A stretch of 64,000 nt of DNA from assembly GCF_000182565.1 (NCBI RefSeq), contig NW_015971556.1, positions 62,001-126,000 of the forward strand, read 5' to 3'. This DNA is from Spizellomyces punctatus DAOM BR117. Its lineage: Eukaryota; Chytridiomycota; Chytridiomycetes; Spizellomycetales; Spizellomycetaceae. Positions 22,727 through 35,400 of this stretch are shown in pieces. Position numbers and translations under genes: made by a program. The notes under the pieces were generated by a model. The model saw nothing but the letters and a program-made list of their open reading frames with translations, was not told the origin of the DNA and made no database searches. Within the stretch, counting starts at the first letter, position 1, and each line of letters opens with the position of its first letter.

Positions 22727-23141
22727 TGGCGATGGGGTGTATAGACTCCACCTCCCATTGACATGTGGATTAAACCCTACCTAGATTCGAATAATTCCTA
22801 TAGCTATTATAGATTAATAAACATATCAAATAAAATGGAGAGAAAATCCAAATGCGTTATGAGCGAAAAAAACGGTTTTCATTCATTCATACACACGCAC
22901 ACACACACACACACATAGAACAAAAAAAAAAAAAGAATCGCTACATTCCTCCTACCGAAAAACGTGGCAGGAAACAAAAAAGGACTTGAGAGCGAACAAC
23001 CCTCCACCCTACAAGAAACAACCCAAAAAAAGAAAAAAGGAAAAACACCAAGAGCCCTCCTTACACCTTTAAGCAACCCAACCCTTTCAATCCCACCCAC
23101 TTGTGTGCTCCGTCTCTCTCCTCCCACTTCGCCAACCCCCA
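22727..23141. other. Short intergenic region with CA microsatellite
   Basis: Space between two convergent 3' ends. A (CA)n tract lies at about 22890-22915, followed by a poly-A run. No gene. Confidence 0.7.
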
Positions 23142-25980
23142 TCACATTACAACACCCACTACATCATCCGACCCAGGAGGCGACGGTAAAGCCCCCAAAC
23201 TGCCCAAATCCTCTTTTGGCACACACCCAACCCGCCCACTCAACCCCTTAACAACCCTAAAAGCAATCCTCGCCAAAACCTCCAACCGCCGCTCCAGTTC
23301 CTCAATTCTCGGATCCACCACTTGAATCCCCACACCACAAGGTCCCGTAATCCCATCCACAATATCGTCAAGAATACTAGCGCACATGGCGTGAATGGAG
23401 GTTTTGTCTCTGGTTTCGCAGGTGGGGCATACGTAGGCTGGACAGAATGCACCAGTCGAAGGGGGGTCGAGTGATGGTGCATCAGAAGAGGGTGAAGAGG
23501 GTGGTGATGAGGATATGTAAATGGTTTCGGCGACAAGGACGTCATGGATGGTTTGAATTGATTGGTCGCGGGTTTGTGGACAGGTTTTTGTGGTGTATGG
23601 GGAAGGCGAGGGGGGAGGGGACGGTGGGGTAGGTGGAGAGGTGAGGATAACCGGTTCAGCAGCATCATTTTCCACCAAAGACGATTCATTCTCGGTTGGA
23701 ATGGATTCGGGGGTTTCAGCGGCTTGTTTAGCGAGGACAGCAGCCGCAGCAGTGACTTCAGGAATCCACCCCATATCAATCAACTCTTCAAAAGCCGGAT
23801 CCAAAAGCACCAAGCCTTTTAGCACGTCTTCAAGCGTCGCATCTTCACGTAATCCAACTGCTTCCTCCAAATCCTCAATCTCTGTCATAGTTCCGACTTG
23901 ACATGACTCCTCCTTGTCCGTCTCAACCGCTCGATCAACCATGACGGTTTGTTTCTTTTGGACAGACCGGGCCCGGTTCATACTGAGAGAGGAGGGCGAA
24001 CGCGGTGTATCCGCGGCGTATTTGGCGGGGACTTTGGGAACAGGGGGAACATCCTCGTCTACATCCTGTCTAAACGTGTCTTGAGGGATTGACCCAGCAG
24101 AGCCTTCCCATACGCCAGGGTGACTCGTGGCGCGACGGAAGGGGGGTATGCCTTCATCGTCTGTGCTTGTGCTGGTCACGACAGAGGACGAGGTAGGCAT
24201 TCTAGGTCGTCCGCCGGTGGTTGCTACAGATCCACGACCAGTGGCTGTCAATGAGGACTGAGAGGATGTGGCTAGGGGAGGCTGAGATGCGAGTGTCGGA
24301 TGAGATCCTGTAGCTTCATATGGGATTTGGATCATGGTGTATTTAGGTGTTTTGGGTGTGACAGGTGCAGATGTTATGTTGGCAGCATTGGGAGAGGGGA
24401 CCGTCAACGAGGTTGAACCAGTTGCAGATGGCAACGCAGCAACAGAGTTTGAAATCCGACGACCGAGAATAGTTGTAGATGCTGGGGACGTGGTCGGAGA
24501 TGATGCTGTAGCGGTAATCTGGGGGTTACTCGCACTCTTATTTTTCCCTCCAAGAGAAAACAAGCGCAGTGCAGACGTTTTTCGTTTCTTCTTGTCCTTT
24601 TTCTCGGGTAGGGGGAGTGTAGCCGTTCGGAGGGGTTGGGGTGGAGGTTCATTGTCTCTCAAAAACTCTGCAAGGGATTGTCCCGTTTCCACCTTCTTTT
24701 TCGGCGCATACAACATCTCCAACTCATCATCTTCTGAATCCGTTAAATCCAATGCAGGTGCGGGTAAACGAGGTGTCGCCAATGTCGAGAGCGTTTCCTC
24801 TCTCCGCATGCGCAAAGGAGTTGACTCCTCTTTCTCAACCAGGGCATCTTTATCCAAGTCAAGATTCATTTCAGAGAGTGGGGCACGAGGATCGGTAATA
24901 AAAGAATCAAAGTCGATTCCAAAAGATTCTTTGGAAATTTGGCTTGTTGACCGGGATTTGACGAAATGGTTGGATGCATTGGGACTAGATGGGACACTCG
25001 GGATCGACAGGGCTCGTGCTCGGATAGGTGAGGTGCCCAATGCGCCTTCTGTGATGGTGTTTAGACCCACGTCGCGCATGCGGAGGTCAGAGAAACTGCC
25101 GCGGGGGTAGGTATCATTAGAGGAACGTGTCGACCGTGGTGGACTGGGTGGGAAGCGGATAGATGTTGGATCGAGGTGGGATTGGGTTGCTTTGGCGGTT
25201 TGTCCTGGTTGTGATGAGAGTTTTGCTTGTTGCTGTTGTTGTTGGGGTAAACCAGGGCGGGATTTGGCTTGTTTCTGTCGTATGGTGGTAAATGCATCAT
25301 CTGGACCAGTATACTTTAAAAACTCGACCCAATGGGATTCCTTGACACTACTAGAGGTACTCGGAGCCGCGGTCGCTCCATCAGTAGATTTCTCAAGCGC
25401 TTCCTCAACTTCCTTGCGGAAAAACTTTAACAGTGCAGCATCGCTTTCCGCAACGGCGGACTTTGCTTCGAGTTTGGGCTGTTGTCCTTTGCGGACTTCA
25501 ATGTTTTTCATCTGATCCGGTGTGGATGTCATTTTCTTTGTTTCGTTCGATAGCAAGAGTTTTTCAAAGTCAAAGGCGATGAGTGGGTCCCGCACCGTTC
25601 GCTACATGCCACAACAGAGACATTGAATACGTTACAGCCTTGCGATATAGAGAAGACCCTTTTGACAAACAACCCACCTGAGGAGGCGGACTCGCCAACG
25701 ACTCTTTGGAATCATACTGGGCACCGCGAAACCGATCCAAACTCTGCTTTGACGATCCCGCCTTGCGTCTCCACACATTGAGTGTCCCCCTATCCAAACT
25801 ATCCTTGGGCGTTGGCGTTGAATCACTCTTTTGCCGCCGATGTTCCAAAGGATCCGGTGGGAGGTCCTTGTTAACCAGATAGTCTACATTCTCATCCTCC
25901 GAGTCATTAAAGGACGCTTGTTGTGTTTGCTGTGCATGTGAAGCGTCCATGGCCATGTCAACACCGCCGGCGGTTCGCAT
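23142..25980 (-). CDS. Uncharacterised Ser/Pro/Thr-rich protein
   Basis: Two exons, 25678-25980 and 23142-25601 (76-nt intron, phase 0), encode about 920 residues. I recognise no domain. Visible features: a long, probably disordered region rich in Ser, Pro, Thr and Gln; a KKDKKKRKTSALRLFSLGGK basic patch; a segment with AVETDKEESCQVGTMTEIED; an Ala-rich helical stretch near GLVLLDPAFEELIDMGWIPE; a Pro-rich stretch; and a C-terminal amphipathic, possibly coiled-coil region around RIEELERRLEVLARIAFRVV. Short xLxxSRS and RRAT motifs could be kinase sites. The look is that of a cytoskeletal or polarity scaffold, but that is only an impression. The ATG at 25980 is the first in frame. Confidence 0.7.
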
Positions 25981-28491
25981 CCTTTATTCTCCGTCAACAG
26001 ACACACACAACACACAACACACACACACACACAAAAGTTGAAGAGAAAACCGATAAAGACGATATGTTGTCTCTTGTTGTTTTGGGTTTTCCCGATGGTG
26101 ATCCGTTTCTTCCAAAAAATGGTGTCTACCTAGAGTGTGTTTTTTTTTGTGTGTCGTAGCGAGTAAAAAATCAATACACAACACACATACGACAACGGGG
26201 CAGAAAGCGGAATAACAACCCTACTCACAAACCGCAAAACGGGGAAACCCAACGTTCGTAATAATAAAAAAAAAAAATAACAAAAAGCTAGAGACTAAAA
26301 ACAAGACCAAAACAACTTGCAAAATAACAATCAACAAGTGCTTGCAAAAGTGTTTTGCTTGAATAACAAGATTGGGCCGTAAGACTCTAAACCCAAAAAA
26401 GGTTTTGGGAGCGGTCTTTTGGAACGACAACAAAAATAAAAATACTAAAAAAAAGACCAACCCCCAGAACAACACTTTTGATCAACACTTGTTGTAAATC
26501 CATCAAGTGTGCTAAGAATAGCACTTGGACAAACACACAAAATAAACAATTCCCGACCAGAGAACAACAAAAGCCGCAGATCCTCACTTTACATGACTGT
26601 GCCATCACACAGTGTGACTGAAGTGTTCCAAAATCCTTTTTGGCTTTTTTGTTGCGGCTCAACGAGTGTTTAGTTTAGATCGCAGCCGTTTTCTTTTTTT
26701 TTTTTTGTTCACTCTTCCCAAGGACCTTGGATCTTTGCTCAATCATTGGTTTGAAGGGTATGGACGGGGGGATCGTGAAAAGACCAAGTACGAACGCTTT
26801 TCAAAGGTGTTCCCTTTTTTTTTTGGTGTTTAACCCAAAACATGATGGGCTTCTTTGGGGTGCGGGTTCCGACAGGGTACATTTGTGCTCGTATCCCCTC
26901 GTAGCAGCTATTTCATTCGTTCACTTTGAATAGCCTCCGGTTGAATTTGTTCACGGTTTGCTGTTCAACGGTCAAGAAGCGCATTTGTCCATTACAAGTG
27001 TTTCGGGGCCTTAAGCGCGCATATGGTGAGCTCACGCATTCGTTAATGAAAAGCTCGTTCAAAATGTGTCGCATGTCCCTATTCACAAGCCAACACACCA
27101 TACTCGCACGCCCAGAGTCGTAGCACCCTAGTGAGTAATTGACACTTGATTCTCTGATTATGTAACCAGTGTATCACCATAGATCCCTCACACACCGCAT
27201 GCACTGTTGCAACAAGTCTTCAAACAAGTCATGCTGGACAATGATATTATACGATATCTCATTAAAATACAGTAAGAGATCTTTCCTGTCATCGTAACTG
27301 CGTTTATATGTTACGCGAGTGTGAATACATGCTTGATCTTGAACGATTGTTGTTATCATACAGTCTCCCTCGTCGCAACTAGACAGTCCAAATAGCACAT
27401 GAAAACTCGAGTTACATTCGGCAAGTGCCATACGAGTTAAATAATATAGATAACTCATGGTATTCATGAGGAACAACAATGCAACATGTCACAAAACTCT
27501 GAATATACAGTCAAAATGACTATCTCTTTTATGATTGACAAAGTGAGTGTACATACTAGAACGAACAAATAGGACCGACTTGTGAAAGTGAACTTCATTC
27601 CATTTACACTAACCATTCAGACATATTATTTTCGATGGAAGCCCACTGATACTGAGTCATTCATATACAAAGAACCCCTCGTCAACAGCAAACAGTATGT
27701 TTAAAGAGTCAGATTTGAGTAATATACATTCCATGATAAGGAGAGCATTCAAGAAGTTACGGAACGCAATTGCATGTGATAAAATGGTACTTATCAATGA
27801 AAACCAAAAAAAAAAAAAACACATGTGCTCATACCGGCGATACTGAACAAGAAACTCAAAAAGAATCAGCCCAATTCAAAAAATGCTGAATCCATCGTGT
27901 CATGCAAGATTCGAACATGCCAAAACAAACTTGCCTGTAATCAACAAGATTTTTCTCTGCAGCTCTTGGTTCCGTAAAACTGTTTATAAATGATACCCAA
28001 AATATGATGATGAATGACGGGATTCCTGATGGATATTCAGAGGGATAACCCACAACTTGCAAATCGGATGAGATTGAAAAAGTGGTTTTTGAGTAGGAGC
28101 AGTGCATATAAACCCAACCGATGCATCTCTTAACTGATTTGCACTCCACCGACATGAATTTCCAATAAAAACGCTCCAATTCACAATGATATTTCAACAC
28201 ACAGAAAGTGACATCCACAGTCGAGAACCTCAAAAGTGCAATCCCCATTTTTTGAACACCTTTCACAAACAGGGCTCATCAGTACGTAATCCAGCATGAA
28301 ACGAAAAGGAGTGACTCGCACATGTGGCGAGTTTCAGATCTTGCTGACTAAGCGTCTTACGACAGTTGCTGTTCGTTTTCTTTGACTTGCAAGACGACAA
28401 GTTACGGTTTATGGTTTTTTGTTTTTACGCAGTATTGGTATTTGTTTTTTTTTTGTTGGGGGGTTTGCATATTATTTTTGTTGATTCTCCC
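25981..28491. other. Long intergenic region
   Basis: About 2.5 kb between divergent genes. Contains a CA-rich tract (about 26001-26034), many poly-A/T runs, and no convincing gene. A 136-codon frame at 27856-28266 (-) has a non-ATG start and no family resemblance. Promoters of both flanking genes should lie here. Confidence 0.5.
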
Positions 28492-30358
28492 ATGGGGATA
28501 TACATTACGTTCCTTATCGGATGGATAACATTGTGGAGTGTCCGTGCACAGCAGAATTTGTCTGTGGAGGTTCCGTTTCGATGGGGACATGTCGGTATTG
28601 GGGTTCAAGGGCGGGTTATGGTCGTTGGGGGTGTCGAGACGGTTGTTGAAGATGTGAATGGTAAATGTTCATGATTGAATGTATCTAGTATGGGTTTATT
28701 GAAAGGTTTTTTCGCGTGTAGAAGTCTTTCCAGTATCGACGGTTCCAACCCTGTTTTACACTCCGAGTACGAGTACGTTGACGGTACTATCCACATCGGG
28801 GACCTTTCCACCATCCATAGGGCACGCATGTACATTTATCGAAACGGATGGCGGGGTGTACTGTATGGGCGGGTATGAAGGGACAGCACCAGCATTGGCA
28901 CCACGGAGTCGACGAGGCGTCTGGAGGTTCAGTTTACAAAAAGGGGATTGGAGTGTTGTTGCTGTTAATGGATTTTTCAATACGTTTGGAGGTGTGGAAG
29001 ATGATACGGGTGTAGCGGATGGACAAGTAGTGTTTATCAACAGGTCATTGGTATTAGTGGGTGGACGAGGGTCCTGTTGGAGTTGTGGGGCAGTTGGAAC
29101 AGGGGAAACGGCCGTACAAGGTACGATATCCCTATTAGATGGGACACAAGTCCGAGTTGTGCATGAACCTGCTGGCGGGTTATATGGACATTGTACGGTC
29201 CAAGTCAACAACAATGTTTATACATTGTTTGGAAATACGACAACGAACGGAGGGAATAATCAGACGTGGGTGTTAGGTCTCGGAACGACACCACCGGTGA
29301 TTTCTTCACTGTTGTTGCTTCCAATAGGGTTTTCACCTCCGGTACGCTTATTCCCGACATGCACCGTGAACGGGAACACTATTATCGTAACAGGAGGCAT
29401 ATCACCTAATGGAACGTACCTAACCGATACATGGGTCCTCAACCTCTCGACACTTGTCTGGACATCCATGCCCGTAACGGGTCTCATCCCACCCCCACGC
29501 ATCCGTCCAGCCCTTTTTCAACTCGGGAATGGTGTCATTGGTTTACAAGGGGGATTACGACGGGATCGAGTAGTCGATACAGGACTCTACGCATTGGATA
29601 CAAGGACAAGACGATGGGAACAAGTTGTGATTAGTCGTCTCGAGACACCCTTACCCACTCCTCCTATACGTGAACCAGAGGGGACGAGTAAATGGTTAAC
29701 GATTGGGTTACCCATTGTGGTAGCCATCACAGCCATAAGCGTGTTGATCCTCGCGATCGGATTATGGAGATTCTGGATCCGATATCGAAATGATCATACA
29801 ATTGAACCTCGTCAAGATGATCATACAAGTAAACCTCCACCGTCTCCATCAAGAGACTCGGTAATAACCGTCCAACCCACCATCCCCCCTTTTCCCGATC
29901 GACATCTATCACCTGTACCACAACCTTTATACACACTCCCAAATGACCCCCTCCAATCCCTCCCCCAACCACGGCATCCAATCAATTTGACAAAACCCTA
30001 TACAGCCGCCCACGAACACACACCAACGCGTCCAGACGAAACACTCGTAACACCATCAGATACACTTACCATCCGAAAAGTATATAAAGATGGATGGTGT
30101 GTTGGGATGAATGTGACGACGAGGACGGGGGGGTACTTTCCAGTAGGTGTTGTAAACAGTCGGGAATGGGAAACCTCTTCCATGCATTCTCGACAAAGTG
30201 ATGAAACCAGTAATTCGACGTCAACGTTATGTTCACCCCCAGATGGTGTACTAAAAGTTTTGGAAGAGTTGGATTGGGCACTGGAAACTGGGGTACTGGA
30301 TTTGGAAACGTATTTTGGGAGGAGAAAACGGGTTTTTTTTTCTATTGGGTGGGGATGA
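28492..30358 (+). CDS. Single-pass membrane protein with Kelch-like ectodomain and cytoplasmic SH3 domain
   Basis: Two exons, 28492-28660 and 28734-30358 (73-nt intron), give about 597 residues. Order: signal peptide (MGIYITFLIGWITLWSVRA); a Kelch/galactose-oxidase-like beta-propeller region, seen from repeats such as GRVMVVGGVE, GGVYCMGGYEG, SLVLVGGRGSC, NTIIVTGGISPNGTYLTDTW and GVIGLQGGLRR followed by LYALDTRTRRWEQ; several N-x-T sites; one transmembrane helix at about 375-402 (WLTIGLPIVVAITAISVLIL); a Pro-rich cytoplasmic stretch; and an SH3-like domain at about 490-535 (TLTIRKVYKDGWCVGMNVTT then GGYFPVGVV). The layout suggests a surface or wall sensor that couples to actin or polarity proteins through SH3, by analogy only. 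The ATG at 28492 was chosen because it begins the signal peptide; one at 28411 is also in frame. Confidence 0.82.
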
Positions 30359-30980
30359 TTTTATCAACATTTTATTTTTGCATGATATTTTTTCTGTTTC
30401 TTTTTTTTTTTGTATGTTTTGTTTATTATGGCGATTAGATCAAGATGGGTGTAGCAATACGTTCATGTTCATGTAATTTTTAATGTATTTTGTAAATACA
30501 CAATGTAAAGGGCCTTGATCAACTGATTATTAACACGGTTTAGAACTCGTTTGCAAGTACAACCCTCTCTGCAAGACGATATTAGCAATGTCCGACTGAT
30601 AGGTAACATATCAGAAATGGAGAAGGGGAGCAAGCAACTGTATGTCCCATCTACCAACAAGACATTTATTTCGCTCACAACCACTAAACAAACATTCTTT
30701 CTCATGCATTACATTCATCTCTCCTTTTGTGCAAAAAGCATCACTACGCAAATCATGATGCAGTACAATCCAATAATGCACTCAAAAAAAAAAAAGCCGC
30801 ATGGCAAAATACCACAAATTCATATGTACCCAAAACACACGTGCACTAAAAAACCATATACTGCAGCATCAATAATGAAAGCATTATCTTGACCAAAACA
30901 AACCCTTCTAAACAAACAAAAAAAAAATACACGATGACAACCCCAAAGACAAAACCCACTTGTATTGATTACTCCCCCCT
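30359..30980. other. Intergenic between convergent genes
   Basis: AT-rich 3' flanks of the Kelch gene (+) and the PFK-2 gene (-). Several A-runs. No gene seen. Confidence 0.6.
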
Positions 30981-33571
30981 TTAAACCCCATCCCCAAGTT
31001 GCTCAAATTCATCCGTATCAGGATTATACCAATCTGAAAAAAACCATTCCCAAAAAATTAAAAACAAAAAACATTAAAACAGAAATCCAATACTTTCGCT
31101 TACATTTAACGAGATCAGCACCGTACGGTTTTGGTTTTAGACAGTAGAGGGTGTGGAGGGGGACGGAGAGGGTGGGCATGTCGTCGAGTGGGATACCAAT
31201 AAAGTAGGATAAAAGGGTACGTAGGACCTTTTTTTAAAAAAAAAAAAAAACAAATCAGTAGATGGCGCATTACCAAACAACAGTCAAAAAGAGCGGAAAC
31301 ATCCGGTTTTACATACAACTTGATGCGTCACAATCAAAACATTACTCTGCATCCGCTCCAATTCAATAATAATGGGTCGCAACCTCTCAATGACATCCAC
31401 ATAGGATTCACCCCCGGGTCCAGGATACCGGTACACCAATTTCGCTTTTTGGCGTGCATAAAATTCGTCAGGGTAGCGTTGTTCAATTTCTTGGTAAGTA
31501 AGGTCTTCGCATACACCCGCGTAAATTTCGTTTAGGAATTTAATGCGCTTGATGTCGTAGGTTGTGTCGTCAAAGGTTTCGACGGTTTCAAACGTGCGGC
31601 GGAGGGTCGAGGTCCAGATGCTTAGAGGGGCGTGGCGGTCTGTGCCGAAATTGTCGTCGAGGGGGGTGGTGTGGGTTGGGGGGTGGAATTGGTTGAGGAA
31701 GCGGGCCAGGGCGGAGGAGTAGCGGCGGCCGAGGGGGGTTAACGGGGGGTCGCCGCCTATACGACCCGTGACATTGTATTCTAGAGTTGTCGTAATATTT
31801 TAGCTTTTTTGCACGTTAGGTGGGGGAAAGGCGAGTGGAGTGGGGGAATTGCAAAAGAGAAAAACCACACACACACAAACGCACGCACGTACACACACGA
31901 CACCACACACAATACTTGCCTGACTCCCCATGCCGCGTCAACCAAATCGTGCGAGGCTTGATATGCATTTGCATCAAATAAAAGACACACTGACTTTCAA
32001 GGTACCCATGCACATTATTTGCAATAACCTTTTTCCCCACATTGACTAGTTTAATAAACCTATAGCGTACGCGTTAGTCCAAACCTAGAAAGTAACATTA
32101 AAAAAAATAAAATGAAAAACAACCGACTCTAAATCATCTTGTCGTTCTTCGTCTTCGCAAATTGTTTCATAGGCCCGTTCGTAGTTTGCTGTACGGGCCA
32201 AAAAGTCGCGCATGGCTTCTTCCGGTGGCATGTTTTTGTAGTCGGGGCCCTGCAGTTTCATGCGAATGTTTTCGTCTAGGACGCGCTTGTCGGTGCATAT
32301 ACTCTCTGAAAGCCAAAGTTGTTAAGACAAAATCCTCAAGAGACGGGTTGTGTTTGAACACACTACTTACGCACCGATAAACATGGCCTTGACACCCTTT
32401 TCTCGCTTAACGCGATCCAACAACGCACGACGTCGCTGCACAGTTGAATTGGTCGCATCATGAATCGCCACTTTACCACCCCCATGCAACCACTCAAAAA
32501 TCTCTTCAAGGGTATCCATAGCCAATTTCTCGCGCACGGCTTTGGCTTCGGGGTTATCTGGGTCAAAGAATTTTGCATCGTGGGTTGTGCCGGGTGCGGC
32601 ATTGACGACCGGTGAGGGACAGGGTTCTGGGACGGGGCCGTGGTATCCATTGTTGAATTTTGAAAGGAGGAGGTGAGCGAGGCTGAGGGGTTTGTAGGAT
32701 ACTTTGGGGATGGGCGCCAAGAGTTCCGGGGTATCGGCACGGTCAGATGGGAGCGTGCGGGGGGGTGTGACCGAGATGTGAGGCGGTTCCAGATGGGATT
32801 CCGTCGCCGCATGCACACTGTTGACATGATCATCATGAACCTGATGAGTTGCCTCATGAGGACCTTCGTGTGGTGGTGGGGGTGAGGAGGAAGTGCTGGT
32901 AGCCATCACCCGACGCCGATTGCCAACATTAAACACACGCGTATTGAATCCACTCCAAGATAAATCTACAGAAACAAAGCAACATATTATCGTTGTGCAT
33001 TACAAGAGTTGTCGCCATCTTGACAAGCACAACAATGGTACGAAAAAAAGGTCACGTACATCGCACGAGTTTTTTGCAAATATCTAAAATGACCAATAAA
33101 CAAGTGTCATGAACAAGCTCAAAACACAAGAGACATTCCAAAATGACATAATCAACATACATGACTTTCCTCTTGCAGGCAATCCAACCTACAACAGAAA
33201 GAGATGCCATGCATCACATTGAACAAAACATGTCATGTAGATCATCACAAGTACAAATACCAACAAAAACATACCATAAAAATAATCAACTTTGGTCCCA
33301 ACTCTTTCTGCTCCAAAATATCTACAACCCAGACACGGATGACGCGTCACACTAACCGATCGGCAATCTCGACCATTATCCACTCACCTCTAGGCGCCTT
33401 GGAGGATCCCGTAGATGAGGACAATCTTCTATCTATGGGGGGACACGCTACGCTCTGGATGGGACGACGGTGCTGCTGGAGCACGGACACCCGCATTTGT
33501 TCCTCATCTTGTTTCTCGTCTTTGGCGTCCACTTGTCCGTCTACGACCCGCTGGCATTGCGGGGATGCCAT
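30981..33571 (-). CDS. 6-phosphofructo-2-kinase/fructose-2,6-bisphosphatase
   Basis: Makes and degrades fructose 2,6-bisphosphate, the allosteric switch between glycolysis and gluconeogenesis. Ten exons, all in phase: 33388-33571, 33275-33321, 33161-33188, 33060-33083, 32375-32965, 32128-32305, 31920-32059, 31317-31780, 31104-31227 and 30981-31033; about 610 residues. Kinase half: Walker A VGLPARGKSY (about 78-87), RYLSWSGFNTRVFNVG, FFDPDNPEA, VAIHDATNS, FIESICTDKRV. Phosphatase half: RHGESEYNVTGRIGGDPPL (about 393 on), FLNEIYAGVCEDLTYQEIEQ, NVLIVTHQVVLRTLL; the catalytic RHG, Glu and second His are all present, so both activities are expected. About 105 extra residues split FNVGNRRR from FFDPDN. 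The intron after RHGES uses a GC donor, and the donor at the end of exon 6 (GTCGGT) is weak. Cytosolic. Confidence 0.93.
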
Positions 33572-35400
33572 TGGAATGCGTCACGAGAGAGAACGTTTTG
33601 GGGGAGGTATCCGATATAAAGTTTGTAATCGGAGTGACCTCGAAAAACCAGCAATGCACCATGTGCCACTACAAAGAAACACGGGCTGCTGAGAACCTTT
33701 TGGCAGCGCTTGAATGTTGATGACCAAACAACTTTAGTTGGTTCGATCCTCACACACGTGCAGTCATGTGATATCATGAGATCATATTACGTAACTGATA
33801 TGCCATTTTGGGGCAGTTGTTGCTGAGCCGCCAAGTTCTTCCAGTGCCAAGAAAGTTGAGAGCAAAGCCAGAATCTAATCAGTAAAAAGATTTCCTACTT
33901 GAGCACCGGAGCTTTTTTTTGTTTCGTGGAAGAGTGTGCAAAAGATGGGGGAGCATCGGTTGAAGGTTACCCGCCATGGAAGAAGGACAAGGTTGAAGCG
34001 TGTGTGGGTTCCCCCCTTAATGGCTTTAATGGGTCTTTTGATGGGATGTTGATCACGATGAAAGTGTGTGTGTGTCCAACTGATCAGCCAGTGTGTGTGT
34101 GTATGGATGGAGTGGGTTTCAGCGTGGAAAATGCCAATATAGCAATGGGCCCCGAGGAACAGTCCCCCAATCAAAGTGAAAAACGAGCAAGCGGCCAAGA
34201 AACAGCCAAGTGCCCGCAAAGCAAAAAAACCAGAATGGTACACACACAAACCCATACTTCCCTCTCCCATTCACGAGTTCAGCCTCCCCAACAAAATAAT
34301 TGTGTTATAGATAAAACCATATGGAAAGGTTTCGTCATCTCATCTGCTGCGCAACAGAAACAAGTGCGCAGCTGATAGGGAATGTGGGACACAGTCACCC
34401 AGCTCACACACGTACTAGTTACTAGTTTCCAAGTGAGAAAACAACACACATGATGTGTTGTGAATGCGCAGTTGAGAAAGAGTGTGAGAGTGTGAAATAA
34501 TCATAAAATAATGATCCCCCATTGGTCACGTCACTTTGTTGCAATTGATTGGTTGTTGAACGGAAAGAATCGGAACAAAAAGTGATTTGTAAAACGAGTG
34601 GCAAAGTGAGAGAACAAGTGTTTGATTATCTCTTTCTCTTTTTTCCTTTTTCATGATCATGATCAACCACACACAGGCAAGGGGACTTACTCTGTAGGCA
34701 CTGCGCATCATACACTCGTATTCAACCATACAGTATGATTTCCATCAAGTAAAATAACTCTGTTATGACTACTCGTATTAGCACTCGAACACAATCCCAT
34801 GCATTTCACACACACATACATTCTTGTCATGCACATAATTCTTTATATCCGTATGAACTCTAAGTCCATGAGTGACAAGTAATAAAAGAGATCTGATAAA
34901 AAGAGAAAGATGCGATAAGAAAAAAAGAGAGAGATCAGATGTGACACAAGCGGCATCACATGGTTTCCCTTTTTTCCCACGCTCATGACAAGGTGATTTG
35001 GGGAGGCGCAGATTTCCAACTTTTTGAACAAGGACGAGCGAGGAAGGGAACTTGGCTAAAGACAGCACACGCAGGAACCCAAAGCAGGAAACAAAAGCAA
35101 CCGACGACACAGGCAGAGACTGACTTTATTATTGGAATTGGAAGAGAGAGAGCGAAAAGCTACTTTTTACCTTTGGTCTCTTCCCCACCCACACTCTTCA
35201 TCGGCCTTCTTTTTTACTTCCCGTTCACTCCCGTTCACACTCGCTCAACTCACGGCGAGAGCGAGAGAGCCTTTCTCTCCTCATTTGTCAAGTTTGTTTC
35301 CCCACTCTTGCTCTCTCTTACGGACAATACACGTTGTCTGCTCTTTCACCACTTGTCGTCGTCGTCGTCACGTCACTTCTTTCTCTTCTCACCTTGCACC
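33572..35400. other. Intergenic, divergent promoter region
   Basis: About 1.8 kb between the PFK-2 gene (-) and a C2H2 gene (+). No gene recognised. Towards 35400 the plus strand becomes strongly pyrimidine-rich, with a GTC repeat just before the ATG, as in many fungal 5' leaders. Confidence 0.5.

Noticed and set aside
27856-28266. 136-codon minus-strand frame
   Set aside because: Begins at a GTG, has no family resemblance, and its composition fits chance reading of an AT-rich intergenic region.
34960-35400. Upstream extension of the C2H2 gene at 35401
   Set aside because: The frame is open, but it crosses a pyrimidine-rich leader; the ATG at 35401 has the better context.
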